A DNA stretch of 64,000 nucleotides from Fragum whitleyi. Taxonomy: Eukaryota; Mollusca; Bivalvia; Cardiida; Cardiidae. Positions 1-12,519 of this stretch are shown here, piece after piece. Location: the NCBI GenBank assembly GCA_948146395.1, contig OX411557.1, positions 31,474,077-31,538,076 of the forward strand. The letters are read 5' to 3'. How positions within the stretch are numbered: position 1 is the first letter of the stretch; the number at the start of each line of letters is the position of its first letter. A program made the position numbers and the translations under genes. Under the pieces are notes generated by a model, which had not been told where the DNA came from, did no database searches, and was given only the letters and a program-made list of their open reading frames with translations.

Positions 1-1
1 T

Positions 2-148
2 CAGGAGGAGTCAAAGAATGAAGCAGCATCATTACCAATCCTTTCTGTTCTACCGGGTGTCAACAACGTGAGTTTCACGTTTTGTCTTGTGTATGAAAAT
101 ATTAACCAATCATTTTCATCGATTTGGTACACGCGGAGGAATAAATAG
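2..148 (+). CDS. Possible exon tail at window start, unidentified
   Basis: Frame 2 is open from base 2 to TAG at 146-148. The first 22 codons (to base 67) read like coding sequence (EESKNEAASLPILSVLPGVN), and base 68 begins GTGAGT, a good splice donor. This could be the end of an internal exon reaching in from the left. I do not recognise the protein, and the stretch is too short to rule out chance. Confidence 0.22.
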   Translation, partial: QEESKNEAASLPILSVLPGVNNVSFTFCLVYENINQSFSSIWYTRRNK

Positions 149-1480
149 ACTGGAAATTTACTTTTTAACAAACTGAAAGTAGAAAGTCAATTTGCCCCTG
201 TCATCAACGAATTAAGAATGAGATGTCGTTCATTTTCTTATGATTTGTTTGAAACAAAGAAATGATTAATAATTAGCAAGCAGCTTTTAGGCACATACCA
301 CTGAATTGCTTAAAATATCGGCGTTGAACAATTTATATGGAAAATGTGCGTGTTATTGAAACATGATAGAAAAATATAAGGTAGACCAATTGCCGGAAGA
401 ATTACAAGCGTGTAGCAAAGAAAAGTTCGCCAAGGCCTTTTTTCTGTGCATTCTGGTATATTCTTATTTTCATAAAGGTTTGACTAAAAAACAATCATGA
501 AGAAATTTGTATAAAAGGCTTTAAGTGTTTTGGTCAATATAACTTATTCTACATCTACATAAAATCTTTAAACATGCCGAATTAAAGGGACGAGATATTC
601 ACACGACAAGTTGACTGTGAATCAATGTTAAAGGGATAAAAATCTTTCAAACTGTTACCCCTTATCGCCAAAGCAACAAGAACAATAGTTAAGGAAGTTT
701 GCTCCTGAGATCAAAGTAATAGTTTTTCTGTTCGTTTTTTTTTTGTTTGTTTGTTTTTTTTTTTTTTTTTTGTTTTGTTTTGTTTTATTTTATATGGGGA
801 AGGCAAACATTATTCAACTACAAAAACGCATTTCAAAGTAAGGATCTTTGGATTAGGCTTTGGGAAAATCGACTGTATAAGTGGGAATGGTCTACTTTTC
901 TTGATTATGAATAGAAAATGTGAACGATGAAAGAGTACAAGACCCCCGCCATCTGTATTTGGAAATAAAAACTTATATATGAATTAAAAGAAAACCAATC
1001 TCTCCTTTATTTTTTGATGTCGCATTAGATACTATATTGGTAGATAGTTAAAAGCTTATATTCAAACGCAATGGCAATAACGATCATTTAATTAAAAAGA
1101 TTTAACGATCACACCTTTTCTCTCTAAATTTCAATTGGTATTACCAGTCAATGTAATTATAAAATATAGATATAGCAATACAGTCCTTTTTTTAATTTCA
1201 TCAGCGAGTTCTATATATGTTGGCGCTTCTAAAAAAATAAGTAGAAAAGAGATCTATGAGTAGGTTTTTCAATATCTTGACTTTTTCTTGGATTAAAGGG
1301 AGTTAATTCACAAACATTCTCTCGATACGGGGGCATAAAAATGATTTAATGCCAATAAATACCTTTCAATTTTACCAATTTGTCCATTTTAAGTGCCAAC
1401 CTTCTCGCAGGCTCTGACAAGAAACGCTTTCATATCACAACATCGCGGAATGTAATAGGGTTACGTCACAACTACAGGAG
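149..1480. other. AT-rich, no gene recognised
   Basis: Many stops in all frames and no clear repeat besides the T-rich run. Confidence 0.5.
728..795. repeat. T-rich low-complexity run
   Basis: T runs with TTTG spacing (TTTGTTTGTTT, TTTTGTTTTGTTTT). Confidence 0.9.
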
Positions 1481-2012
1481 TAGAATAGAATAGAATAGAA
1501 TAGAATATCATTTATTGCGCAAATTTATCCTATTGGGTTATAGGCAAATCATATATAAATATTTATAACCACACACTTACATGAAATTAATTATACACCC
1601 TTTTTAACAAACACATAGACACACATCAAACCAATGATACAAAAACACGCACAATGTCAAACAAGAATGATTACGAATAGAAATATAATACGAGTAATGT
1701 GAATGAAACAAATAAATGGTTTGGAGTGCAACAACGTACGTTGATTCTAATCAAATGATATTACAATCTTTGATGAATGTTCCTATAGCCTTTAAAATAT
1801 TTGAATCTTTACTAGCCATTAGTCTTATAAAGGCAACGACTGGATCTACGCAAAAGCGAGCATCAAAAGCATCCTTTATGTTATCAAACATAACTTTTTT
1901 TTCCTAATCAAACTTGTTACATTGACATAAAAAGGGCAGTTCATTTTCTAATGAATTACATCTCACACAGATTCTATCTTCAACCTTTTCTCCAACATAT
2001 CTTCTACGCATG
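1481..2012 (-). mobile_element. 5'-truncated LINE 3' end with pentamer tail
   Basis: Read on the minus strand, 2008 to 1751 encodes the end of a non-LTR ORF2: a zinc-knuckle-like CVRCN...CQCNKF stretch, then VMFDNIKDAFDARF, FIRLMASKD and a TGA at 1753-1751. One in-frame TAG sits after CNKFD. A roughly 250 bp 3'UTR follows and ends in AATAAATGATA plus five TTCTA repeats (plus-strand TAGAA at 1481-1505). The tail-repeat ending and the 5' truncation fit target-primed insertion. Confidence 0.6.
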
Positions 2013-2694
2013 TGACGTCACTATGTACATTTTTACTTTTCATATGGGGCGTGTTATTGGATATTGATGGTTTCAAAGAAATCGGTCTATACCTAGGCCT
2101 TAAACGGGCAAAAGACAAGTATTAAGTCGAAAGCTTTGAAGTATATTAATCCGCAATACGTTTTTCTTGTCTGGGCTTATGACGATTTGTTCCCGGCAGT
2201 AAAAATTGATGTCAACTCTCGTCTACGGCTCGGGTGACATATTGTTTCCATCATGGAATAAATCGTCATATGCTCCGGCAAAAAACGTATAACTAATTGC
2301 GTTCACAATCAGCAAATAGATAACTGTTTTTGTGAAGTTAGCTTGGGTTATCTCATGGCTAGATCCGCGAGGCCAAGGTCCTTCCGGGGTGTCAAAGTCG
2401 ATGGAAAATATACATTTCGGCACAATATCCCTAGTATTCATGGAACGTTTAAAGAAAAGCTCATCATAAGTATTAACAATCACAAATTATAATTTGAAAA
2501 CATTTTTTTACTGTTTTACTGCCGCCGCGGTTTTGTTTTCAAAGTATAACATGCCAAATTGATCTCCACAGACGATCTGGAAGAACCCAAGGAATTTCTT
2601 ATTATGTAAGTGTATTGACTCAAGTACCACCAGAAGCCGAATTACCTATGAAATGAAGTAAAATAACTAAATTTACGTCCGAGGTACTTTCCAG

Positions 2695-3005
2695 TTTACG
2701 GAAAAGTCCGAGCGACGTGTGTGTATTTCCGTTTATTCATCGTCGCTACCGCATCATATGCCCATATCAGCGACGTCCCCATAAAACGTTTAGTTATTAC
2801 GGGGGATAGTGCAAGGATTCATGACAAAACTACTGCTAATGATCCGTCTAAGCTGATCCTATTGTCGACTCATGTGTGAGGCTTTTATAATCACTGAGTC
2901 GACAGTGGGGCTAATCAAAGATCCGCCATGGTTCTTTATCATGCTCGTTGTAAAGTATTCGAAACACAGGACCTCGGTTTAACGTCTCAACCGAAAGAAC
3001 AATTA
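2695..3005 (-). mobile_element. tRNA-SINE family S3, head missing
   Basis: On the minus strand: CGGTTGAGACGTTAAACCG, AGGTCCTGTGTTTCG, and the same body as 8440-8735 (complement of CATATCAGCGACG...GGATAGTGCAAGGATTCATG). The tRNA-like head was not found. Confidence 0.5.
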
Positions 3006-3276
3006 CACAAGATTTTTAAGACATTTAGATGAAGTAACGAAGATTTCGCGAAATTGACTTAAACGAGGAGCGTTTGCGACGTTTCCCCTTAAATTTTGGA
3101 GGGTTTACTCCATTTTGATAGACGTCATCGTTTTTTTCCCTAGATTGCCCCGTACTTTTCAAAAATAGTCCGTCGTTGTACATTCGATGTTGATGTGCTA
3201 TCTACGTGTATGTTGATTTCGCCGAAATATTGAAATAAAATGTTCCGTATTGTGTTTAAAAAACAATCTTGAGTAC

Positions 3277-3476
3277 NNNNNNNNNNNNNNNNNNNNNNNN
3301 NNNNNNNNNNNNNNNNNNNNNNNNNNNNNNNNNNNNNNNNNNNNNNNNNNNNNNNNNNNNNNNNNNNNNNNNNNNNNNNNNNNNNNNNNNNNNNNNNNNN
3401 NNNNNNNNNNNNNNNNNNNNNNNNNNNNNNNNNNNNNNNNNNNNNNNNNNNNNNNNNNNNNNNNNNNNNNNNNNNN
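3277..3476. other. Assembly gap, 200 N
   Basis: Exactly 200 undetermined bases, probably a placeholder length. Open frames drawn across it are meaningless. Confidence 0.99.
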
Positions 3477-3980
3477 AACGTGGCAAAGTAGCCGGAACAT
3501 CCTGTTGCGTAATGAACCATAAATCTCAGGAGCGAACTTCCTTAAACATCGAATTCGCAGTGGAATCAGCCCTGTAATACACCTAAATCATCATCATCAG
3601 TAAATACCTATATTTAAGGTTTACTCCGTGAAAAAATCGATATACCATCCCTTTAGTCATAGAAATAAAACGTTATGGGATTTCTGAAATACTCGCTGGC
3701 ACTTTTTCAAATACAATGAATCTACACTTTCAAAATTAATCAACTTAATACCATAGTATTTTCAATGTTTGTCATTCTAAAGAAAACCTTTAAATGTAAT
3801 ATGCTTGAAATCAAGAATATCACGAAACATTTTTAAATATCCTCAAATAGTATTCCATTAGGTACGTGTCATTCCTTAATCTGAAAAAAAAAAATGCTTG
3901 ACATAGACGAGTTCATAAACAAGTCAAAATAATTCTTTCAGTACTGGCAGAAAAATGAATATAGATTCTCCATCCTTCCT

Positions 3981-4228
<248 letters not shown>

Positions 4229-4292
4229 TGTCAGTGCCAGATCATTGACCTTGATATAAAGAAGTTGGTAATTTCCTCTCAGTAATATTTTT

Positions 4293-5043
4293 TCTTAGCA
4301 CCAGAGGCTAGCAAGCTATTGTCATGGCTTTGTGTCCGTCGTGCGTCCGTGTGCGCTCCGGTTCTTGCGTGCGTAAAATTTTCTTTAAACACTCTTCTCA
4401 GTAACCAAATCAGTTTGGGTTTTCAACCAAATTTGGCAGAAATTTTTCTTGGGTGACCCTTGTTAAAACTTGTTCTGAAATTTCATGACCCCCTAAACAT
4501 GGGCGTGGCAGGGCGGGGACCTTTTCACTTTTAAAGTCTTTAAAAATCTTCTCCCAAACTAAATTGACGATTTCAATTAAACTTGGCAGAAATGTTCCCC
4601 TAGTGACCCTTTACCTATGTTGCTCAAGAAATTTTGGCTGATCCCCAACTATGGGCGTGTCAGGGCGGGGCTTATTTTGATGGTGAAAATCTTCTCCTTC
4701 TAATCCAATTCACGGGCACGAATTTCAATCATCGGAAACTTTGAAGACTGAATAGTCCCCTGGTTACTCTTTACTTAGATTGCTCAAGAAATGTTGATTG
4801 AACCCTTAATACGGGCGTAACATTCTGGGCATATATTAGTTGACGACAAAATCTTTAAAAATCTCCTCAGCTCCCAAACCGATTGGTCGATTTCAATTGA
4901 ACTTGGCATGGATGCTCCTTGAATGACCCTTTACTTAGATTGCTCACGAAATTTTGATTGGCCTCAAAATACGAGCGTGGCAGGGCGAGGTCCTGTTTAA
5001 CTTGCTTTAAAAATCTCCCCCCCCCCCCCCGCAAGAAAAAAAA

Positions 5044-5077
<34 letters not shown>

Positions 5078-5311
5078 GGGGCTTATTTTTATTTTAAAAT
5101 CATCAAAGATCTTCTCCTTTCAAACCATTTGTCTGATTTCAATGAAAATTGGCATGAATATTCTCCCAAACCAATGGGCCATTTTGAAAAAAAAATTGGC
5201 ATGAATGTTTCGTAAGTGGTCATGTTCTGAAATTGATTTCTATTTGGATTTTTTCTTTCTCAAATCTGGGGATGGTAAAGCCAGTGGGGCGATACGGGCC
5301 CTCTTGGGCCT
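4293..5311 (+). mobile_element. Pearl/HINE-like element with GTCC microsatellite
   Basis: Begins TTAGCACCAGAGGCTAGCAAG (with GCTATTGTCATGGC following), then GTCCGTCGTGCGTCC, then four or more degenerate units of about 130-170 bp that begin with CTTCTCC..AA.C.AATT and carry GGGCGTGGCAGGGCGGGG. It ends in GGGCCCTCTTGGGCC. C10 and poly(A) runs at about 5020-5074 interrupt one unit. Confidence 0.55.
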
Positions 5312-5340
5312 CTCCTTTAATCACAAATGAAAAACATACA

Positions 5341-5616
5341 GGGCCAACTTATTTCTCGCCCGAAAGGGTCCCGATTTTGATGTTTTTCAGCCGGGCCACA
5401 ATTTGAAACCCGGCCCTGTGTTCCGGTTGACAAGATGCTACAAACTGTTTTCAAATTATACCCGTTTTTGGAAGCATGTGCACGCACGAAGCGGGGTATA
5501 ATTAGAAAACGGTTTGTAGCATCTTGTAAATCGGAACACAGGGCCGGGTTTCAAATTGTGTCCCGGCTGAAAAAAAAACCAAATCGGGCCCCGCCCGGGG
5601 GAGAAATAAGTTGGCC
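5341..5616. mobile_element. Foldback element, copy 1 of a twin pair
   Basis: GGCCAACTTATTTCTC at the left and its exact complement at the right. Most of the element folds back on itself: CAGGGCCGGGTTTCAAATTG, AAACGGTTTGTAGCATCTTG and their complements form arms of about 130 bp around 5475-5490. An 80-codon open frame in the right arm is chance. Confidence 0.65.
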
Positions 5617-5630
5617 AGTAGTTTCATATA

Positions 5631-5855
5631 TGGGCCAACTTATTTCACGCCCGACCGGGGCCCGTTTTTCAGCTTGAATCCAGCCCTGCGTTCAGGATGA
5701 CAAACTGGTTCAAGTCGTGTCCCGCTTTACCCGTATAATTGCGTGTAAAGCGGGGTATAATTTAAAAACGGTTTGCAATATTTTTTCAGTCTGAACGAAG
5801 GGCGGGTTTCAAGCTGAAAAACGGGCCCCGGCCGGGTGTGAAATAAGTTGGCCCA
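5631..5855. mobile_element. Foldback element, copy 2 of a twin pair
   Basis: TGGGCCAACTTATTTCACGC and its near-complement at the right, with arms containing CAGCCCTGCGTTCAGGATGA and AAGCGGGGTATAATT. It lies 14 bp from copy 1, shares its terminus, and is clearly diverged inside. Confidence 0.65.
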
Positions 5856-5856
5856 T

Positions 5857-6539
5857 GGTGTTCAATCCCTACCTAGACACAACTTTCCAGTTCCTTTTAA
5901 ACCTCCCAGTCTAAACTTTTTAATATATTAATACCATTAATTAGACATCTTATTTTTATTCTTTTATTTACATTTTAGAATACATATTTCTTGGAAATAA
6001 CTTAGCTCTGAAAGTTTGAAATAAATTTGATTTAAAAACATTTTTTTTGCGAACTACATTTCATGTGCAGTTACTTCCGGTTTGATGTCGTTAGGTTCCG
6101 GTAAATGTAAATTTTGGTTCGATTTGACCTATTACTAGTATACTAAAATAAACATCATCAAAGCTTTAACGGGTGACTAGTCCGTAGGAAACGATAATCA
6201 ATAGGTAATTTCTTTTCCTTTTTATCGATTTGAATTTTCTCCTTTGTAATTTTCGAATCATGAGTTTTTTAAAAAAATCAATATTTCAAGCAATGACAGC
6301 TCAGCGTCCTCCTCAATCGAGCATCATTGACGGGTTCTGTGATCTCTTTGTTTATCTTTTGGCGCATCTTTTTACGTCTCTGGGCTTTATAGCCGGATAT
6401 GCAAATTAAATTTAGTAGGACTGTCAGGTTATTTTGCGCACCTAAGCTAGTTGAATCTTATTTTGTTATTGACACTTAACTCTCATTTAGTGTCTCCAAT
6501 GATGATTTCTCAATCATCTTATTTGCTAAGTTATCCTAC
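5857..6539. other. No gene recognised
   Basis: Unique-looking AT-rich DNA between the twin foldback elements and the 2.65 kb TIR element. Confidence 0.5.
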
Positions 6540-7726
6540 TAACGTAAAGTGCCCTAAAGTTGTCATATGTAGCTTTCTAAATACTATATGTACCTAATGT
6601 CGTCAGATAACTGTTTCCCTGCTTCGTTTAAATTAGAATGGACCAATTCATGCACATTTCTATACATAAATATTGATTCTAATGTTCAAAACGTGTAAGA
6701 TATTGGTAAAGAAAGAAGGCAGGGGTCATGCTGACGACTTTTGGACATAGTAGACCTAAAGTTGTCGTGACCAGGTGCCTATCGTCGTTAATAGGTCAAA
6801 AAGTTGTCATTGACTATAAGCCTGTAAAAATAGTCCAACTTATAATAGTTGAACACTCTAAAACGTGCTTTATTTCATTTTCTTTGCAATAATGCATTAT
6901 CGCTCCCAAAACCAAGGGTTACAATACGATATGGGGAAAATAAGATACTACAGAAATATATACGGTTTACCTAAGTGTAACCTAAGAGTGATAGCATCTT
7001 CAGGCTTAAAAGGAAGAAATGGTAGTATTGTTGTGAGAAATAATTGACACGCATTGATAGGTGCTTCAGCCACCGCAATGTGACTAAAAGATTGTTCAAA
7101 GCTTGTTCAAAGCGTCTTCAATCCAATTTAGATAAACAAGGTCTCATCCAAATCAAGTGCCCTTTGGTATCTCGATTTATGATTACTAGGCATCAAAGTT
7201 TTGTCCTGATCCAAATTAAAACAATGTTCTAATATGAATATCATTGAAATAATTGAGAAAGTGCTGGTAACGGATAGTTTTGGGGTTAGTTGCATTGCTC
7301 ACAAAGGCCCTTTTCACCAACTAATTACTTAAGAAGTCTTAATATATATCCAAGCTATCGGTGAGTTATATTTCAAGGGTTATGTGGAGCCTGCAAAATC
7401 TCTAATAAAGTGTGACACTGACCTTTGCATTGAGGCAAGGATTTATTCTTATAGCGATTCTAACCTTTGACACTAACAACAGTGCATTTTTTTCAAAATC
7501 AACCGATACGCTTATAATTTATATGAAGGATACATGTCGAAAAATATTCCTATATGATTTGTACTCGGATAATATATTTTTGCGTCCGTGAATAATCCGC
7601 CCTAACCTTCACCTTGGGTGAAATTATTTTTCTACTCGGGATACGTCATGTTTATTACGCTGACTGGCAATTTGTTTCTTATTGTATAACATAGCTGAGA
7701 CGGAAATAAAAACAATAATAGCCTAA

Positions 7727-7773
7727 TGCCGCAAAATGAAATATGAAAATGCCGCAAAATGAAATATGAAAAT
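7727..7773. repeat. Two tandem copies of a 22-bp unit
   Basis: ATGCCGCAAAATGAAATATG plus two bases is repeated directly. Lies inside the 2.65 kb TIR element. Confidence 0.8.
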
Positions 7774-8439
7774 AGAATATTAGGCCTATGTTACAAGAAA
7801 TATATACTGCTAGCTTACGTATTTCATGTCCTTTTACAAGTTCTCTTACTGTATGGATTTACGAACATGCGATATTGTAAATTTCAAAGCAGCATACACT
7901 GAATTCAAGTAGTGAACAACATAGAGAACTTCTTTTAATCTAATTTGGTTAAAAAACTATGGAAAAGAATAAAATGCTTGATACAAATAGTATTCATTTA
8001 AAAAAAAATCTTCCCATATTATATAAATTTTGAAAAGTTGTAAATAGTATTTTTTTAGTTATTGATCACACAAATTCATTTTTAAAAAAATAAAATTGCA
8101 CAATGTATCAAGCCCATTACCCTTAAATCAACAATGTTCTTCTTTAACGCATTTACAAAATACATTATCACACATTGATGTAAGAATGATTTAATACAAA
8201 TTTATCTTAATTCGACTTAACTGTAACAAGCGCTTTGAGGGTCACTCTCGAACATTCAATCCTGGTGTTTCAATGTCCCAAAGAGAGAGGCAAATGATTG
8301 AGTGGGGCTTGTTATTTTAAGGGGTTTGTCCATAAAACTCGCCAAATCGATGGTAGCACTATGAGGACGGGCCTTTAACATGTCAAGAGCCGAGCGCCTA
8401 TACCACTAGGCCACCGAGAAATTGATTCTAGTGTGTGTT

Positions 8440-8735
8440 TCTCTCTCTCTTTCTAACGTCCTTACCATAGCGTGTACCCATATAAGCGACGGTTAGTAAT
8501 TAGTGGAGATAGTGAGAGAATACATTATGAAACTACTGTTTAGATCAGTCGAGGTTCTTTTACTTTATCGACGTAAAGCACCGACACACACGGCATTGGG
8601 TTATCGTCTCATTCGAAAGACAATTAATGTGTGCTAGTGCGCTTGTCCGGGAATAGAGGCCTTGATACCAGACTTCATGTCGTTAACCTTTGAAGTCAGG
8701 TGCTCTTAAACTGAGCTACAGGTGCTGACTAATTG
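8440..8735 (-). mobile_element. tRNA-SINE family S3, reverse orientation
   Basis: On the minus strand: tRNA-like head CACCTGTAGCTCAGTTTAAG (A box) near 8730, then GAATGAGACGATAACCC and a body shared with 2695-3005 (complement of CATATAAGCGACG...GATAGTGAGAGAATACATTATG). Nested in the 2.65 kb TIR element. Confidence 0.55.
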
Positions 8736-9829
8736 ATTCTAGAAACCAAACATTTGATGTATGTCCTAAACTCGTCATCTTGGACCTAAAGTCGTCATCA
8801 AGATTCAAGTTAGTTTATTGAGTAAATATCTATGACCAAGTAATAAAGGGAAGTCATACGTTTAGAAAAATATGTCATTTGTGAATCGGAGTTATCTCCT
8901 AGATTGCTCACGTTTTCGTTTGTTTACATTCAGCTTTCGCGCAACAGCATGTGTCTTTCCCAAACAACTTCGCGCGTTTCCATCTCTAGCGCGAAAACCA
9001 CGAGTTCGGAACACTGGGCGTTTTTCGGTTTATTGTAAAAGATATTTAATGCTCAAGGAGTAAAAATGAAATGAAAAACGTTAATCTATGAAATAATGGC
9101 GTTAAGTCTTTCTTGAATCCAATATTTATGACAAAAAACGAGGTCACAAAAAAGTGACGACAATAGGACACTGACGACTTTAGGGCACTTTACGTTATAC
9201 CTTTGCAAAAATTTTGTTATATTTGTATGCATTTCCAAACCCATGGGTTGGATAAGACAAAAAATGTGTAGTCCTTTAAATAATGTAGTATGGACGACGT
9301 CATTATACACTTGAGTCTGGTAATTCTGGGCGTCGTCTAAAGCTGCGCAGCTATATGATGTCGTATGAACTAACAATATGACCACATAACATAAATATGA
9401 ATAAAAACATAAATTCTTGCAGATTTACAGGCATTAAAGTAAAGTTCTTTCCTGGACTGCATGGGTTTAGCTGACAAAATCAATGTTGATAAAATCTAAT
9501 GGTGCCTCTGTTTATCACCAGATTGCGTACTTCTAGTGACATTTTGTTGTACATAAAATGTCTTTAATATGGAAAAAATGGTTAATGAGTTCAGTCAAGT
9601 ATTGATTTTTAGTGAACATGCAATATATCTACCCAAATTTTTTACTTGACTTTCTTAAGTGCGTAGGATTAGCCGACAGCACTGTATATATAAAAGCTCC
9701 ACTGGTAGAAAGGCCAGTGGGCTAAAGGCTATGGTCTTGGCCTACGCCTTGAAAGAATTTGTGAGAAGAGTTCCGATTATGAAAAATAAAGGAAAACTTT
9801 TAAGAATAAGCTAAGGCAGAGGAGGTATA

Positions 9830-10460
9830 GGGGGAAGAGTATTGAAGCGCAATTGGGGACTGGGGAGGGATGACAAACTTGATAGAGAGATGTTTTTTGC
9901 TGGAAATAACGACAAGGATCACATAGTAAATAAGCACACCAGGGTGTTGTATGAGTCTGAAAAAATGGAGGAAGTTTTCAAAGAACCCCAGAGGGTAACA
10001 TTTAGGAGGGCGAAAATCTGAGTAACATCCTGGTGCATGGTAAAACCAAAAGTGTGGTGCGTAACTGCCGAAGTACATGTGATGGTTGTCCAATGTGTGA
10101 TATAGTGATAGGCAACTAGGTGATGGATACTATGGCTATAGAATATACAATGCGCCATCAAGTACTTCTTGTAGGCAGAGGAAGTGGTGTATGCAATCAG
10201 TTGCGAGCAATGTGAAAAGGTGGTGTATGTGGGATAGACAGAAAGACAATTAATTGAAAGAATATATCTGAGGAATGTATGCTTTCAACTTGAGACAACA
10301 AGAAATCTCCATTTTAGAATTACAGGACATTCGAGCTCTGATGTCATATTTACGGTTTTAAAAAATATGTTTTCTGCAGAATGGACAGAGCGCCAAATCC
10401 ATGAGTCAGCATGGATCAAAAAGCTACAAACTGTACAGCCATAGGGTTGAATTATAAAGA
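9830..10460 (+). pseudogene. Penelope-like element remnant: RT linker and GIY-YIG endonuclease
   Basis: With frameshifts, the plus strand reads the end of a Penelope-like ORF. First comes KHTRVLYESEKMEEVFKEP..VTFRRAK, then after a shift ILVHGKTKSVVRNC.STCDGCPMC, then from 10184 VVYAISCEQCEKVVYVG and, after a TAG, TERQLIERI, HFRITGHSSSDVIFTVL and ESAWIKKLQTVQP. This order matches the linker, the GIY-YIG signature, the GHS motif and the final WI.KL.T..P.GLN of Penelope endonucleases. Frameshifts near 10018 and 10180, stops at 10109 and 10235, and a lost base near 10442 show it is dead. No reverse transcriptase core was recognised upstream. Confidence 0.72.
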
Positions 10461-10469
10461 TGCGCAATT

Positions 10470-11620
10470 CCATATACCATATTTCACCTTTGATACGCCC
10501 TCCCTAATAGACGCGCTCCCCCATAAAATAAATCCCCAGGCCAGTGACTATCCGACCAATAGCCAACCGTCCATTGTCTGTGATGTAAAAATCTGGTCTG
10601 AAAAAGTTAATTTTATTAGAGCTACTCCACAGCGCAATGTTCAAAAGGATTGTGGTTTAACTATCATCCTTCAATATTAGGATAAGGGTGATTGCATGAC
10701 TTCAAAAGATCATTCAACTTCTGAAAACTAGTGCTTGCAACAACGCATAATTTTCCGGAAGCGCGAAAGGTTAATATATTATAGAGAATTTAAACTTATT
10801 CTCGTAATACTTGAGGTGCGCCGTAAAAAATCAAACATCAATTTCTTAATTATTTTTTAAATTACATCAAAAAACTTAAATGAAACAGAATTTGTCATAA
10901 GTTACATTGGAATAGATCCCTGTTCTTCACCTTGTTATGAAAATTTTTCTAAAATCATTTTACCTTCTTCAAATTCAATTCAAATTATTAAATCTGAGTC
11001 AAAATTCGTTCTGTACTGTTAAAACAAGAGTACCCCATGAAATCTCATTGTGTAGCTTATTCTAAAAGCTACGTAGCTGTGCAAGAATCTTGAGACTTCA
11101 AAGGGTGGCCCAGATAGCTCCAGACTTATTGTGTTCTCACTTCAACACGCTTTCGTCTCCAGTACCAGGTTCATTTATACATTACCAATTTTAGGGTTTA
11201 AAAACGGAATTACTTATTTCATTTGTGAAAAGGTAATTAATGATAAGATTGCTTTGTCCATCGGTAGTGGAACTTTGAATTCTGTATACGCCTGGAACTT
11301 CCTATCTTGTATAAAACAATTATCTCTGCTTCTGCTACCACAATTATTTGATTTTTAAAGCTGCAATTGATGGTCAAAGGTGACCTTATTTCCATAGATT
11401 ACTTTAAATGGTAGAATAAAAATTCATTAGCTAAATTAGCTTACATTTTAATCTATTTTTTTTAAATTTATAGGGCTAATAGATAAATCGAAAAGCTTAT
11501 TTGGAGCACACATATTTTAATCAATATTTACGAGCAAGTTAGCAGTTTGCTTGTGTTAGGTAACAAGAAAGCCCTAATATATGTCTTAGGAATTGAGGAA
11601 AATCAGTTTGAAATAATAGC
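10470..11620. other. No gene recognised
   Basis: Starts at the end of the Penelope-like remnant. Short open frames here (up to 89 codons) show no family features. Confidence 0.45.
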
Positions 11621-11625
11621 ACTCC

Positions 11626-12464
11626 CAGGGTTTTCGTTTGACCCGGGACCCCAGGTTTTGACGCGCGGAAATCCAAAATGATGCAATTTTGACTCTCGGA
11701 AATTTGAGCTGGTGCGTCATTTTGACTCTTCAAAATTAGCAGCTGTGCATCAAGGGTTGTTAGAAGTGTGCCATATTATTGGAAAATGGTTAATTGTTGA
11801 TCTAATAACACCTAGTTTGATTGGCAATTAAAACACTCCGGTGAGCGGCTATGCATTGGCGATCGTAATTGACAGTCTTTTGACACCTGTGAAATTCAGC
11901 TGAAACCCCTTTACCTAAACTCTGATTTCACTAAACTCAACATGTCTTTGAATAATTTCACTATAATTCGAACACTATCTACATTATAAGTCAATAAACA
12001 TCAAGAGGAGGATCAGTTGGGAATTGTCATGCGTTTTCGTGGTTTAACTCCACTTCTTTTGTGAAAACTAAAAATCATTAGAAGCTTTTACTTGCATTTG
12101 CAACTTCAGAACACTCTCCTCTTTATTGTACTTACGAAAAAACAAGTCTTTTGTCTGAAATTAGGCTTCTTTGTAGTTATTTAATGACTGGACATTGTGG
12201 TGAACTATGAGGTTGAAAATTTAAGAGTCATTTATTGAGTTTATTTTCAGGCACATTTGGAAAAATGATCCAGACCTAGTTTTATCTATTTCAATACTTT
12301 TTAAATTTTTTTTTTTTCTTTTTTAAAAATTTGGTTCTTTTTGTGTGTGAGAGGGGGGGGGGGATTCTGTCATGGTTTGACTCTTGAGATTTTCATTTTG
12401 ACTCTTGGAAATTTTGACTCAAGGGTTATTGACTCTTGGCTTTTGGATGCTAATGAAAACCCTG
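11626..12464. mobile_element. CAGGG...CCCTG element, copy 1, 5-bp duplication ACTCC
   Basis: The ends CAGGGTTTTCGTTTG and, complemented, CAGGGTTTTCATTAG match. ACTCC is repeated exactly outside both ends (11621-11625 and 12465-12469). The interior near both ends is rich in TTTGACCC/TTGACTCTTGGAAAT units. There is no coding capacity. Probably non-autonomous and hAT-like. Confidence 0.65.
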
Positions 12465-12519
12465 ACTCCTGTGATGTTTTGCATTGCGCCCAGGCGCATC
12501 TAATAGGAGAAATACAGTA

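Larger units (their letters stand above)
6542..9195. mobile_element. 2.65 kb TIR element, TA-flanked, no transposase seen
   Basis: The left end ACGTAAAGTGCCCTAAAGTT returns in reverse complement at the right end (ACGTAAAGTGCCCTAAAGTC), with TA on both outer sides (6540-6541 and 9196-9197). CCTAAAGTCGTC-like motifs recur just inside both ends (near 6592, 6727-6820, 8767-8800 and 9155), as transposase sub-terminal sites often do. No open frame inside is convincing. A reverse-strand tRNA-SINE lies within it. Probably a non-autonomous Tc1/mariner-type or other TA-targeting element. Confidence 0.6.

Noticed and set aside
3140..3577. Several open frames near 3.3 kb
   Set aside because: They cross 200 undetermined bases.
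5435..5677. 80-codon open frame
   Set aside because: It lies in the right arm of a foldback element and continues into the next one.
10411..10680. 89-codon open frame starting in the Penelope-like remnant
   Set aside because: It is in a different frame from the GIY-YIG reading and shows no similarity of its own.
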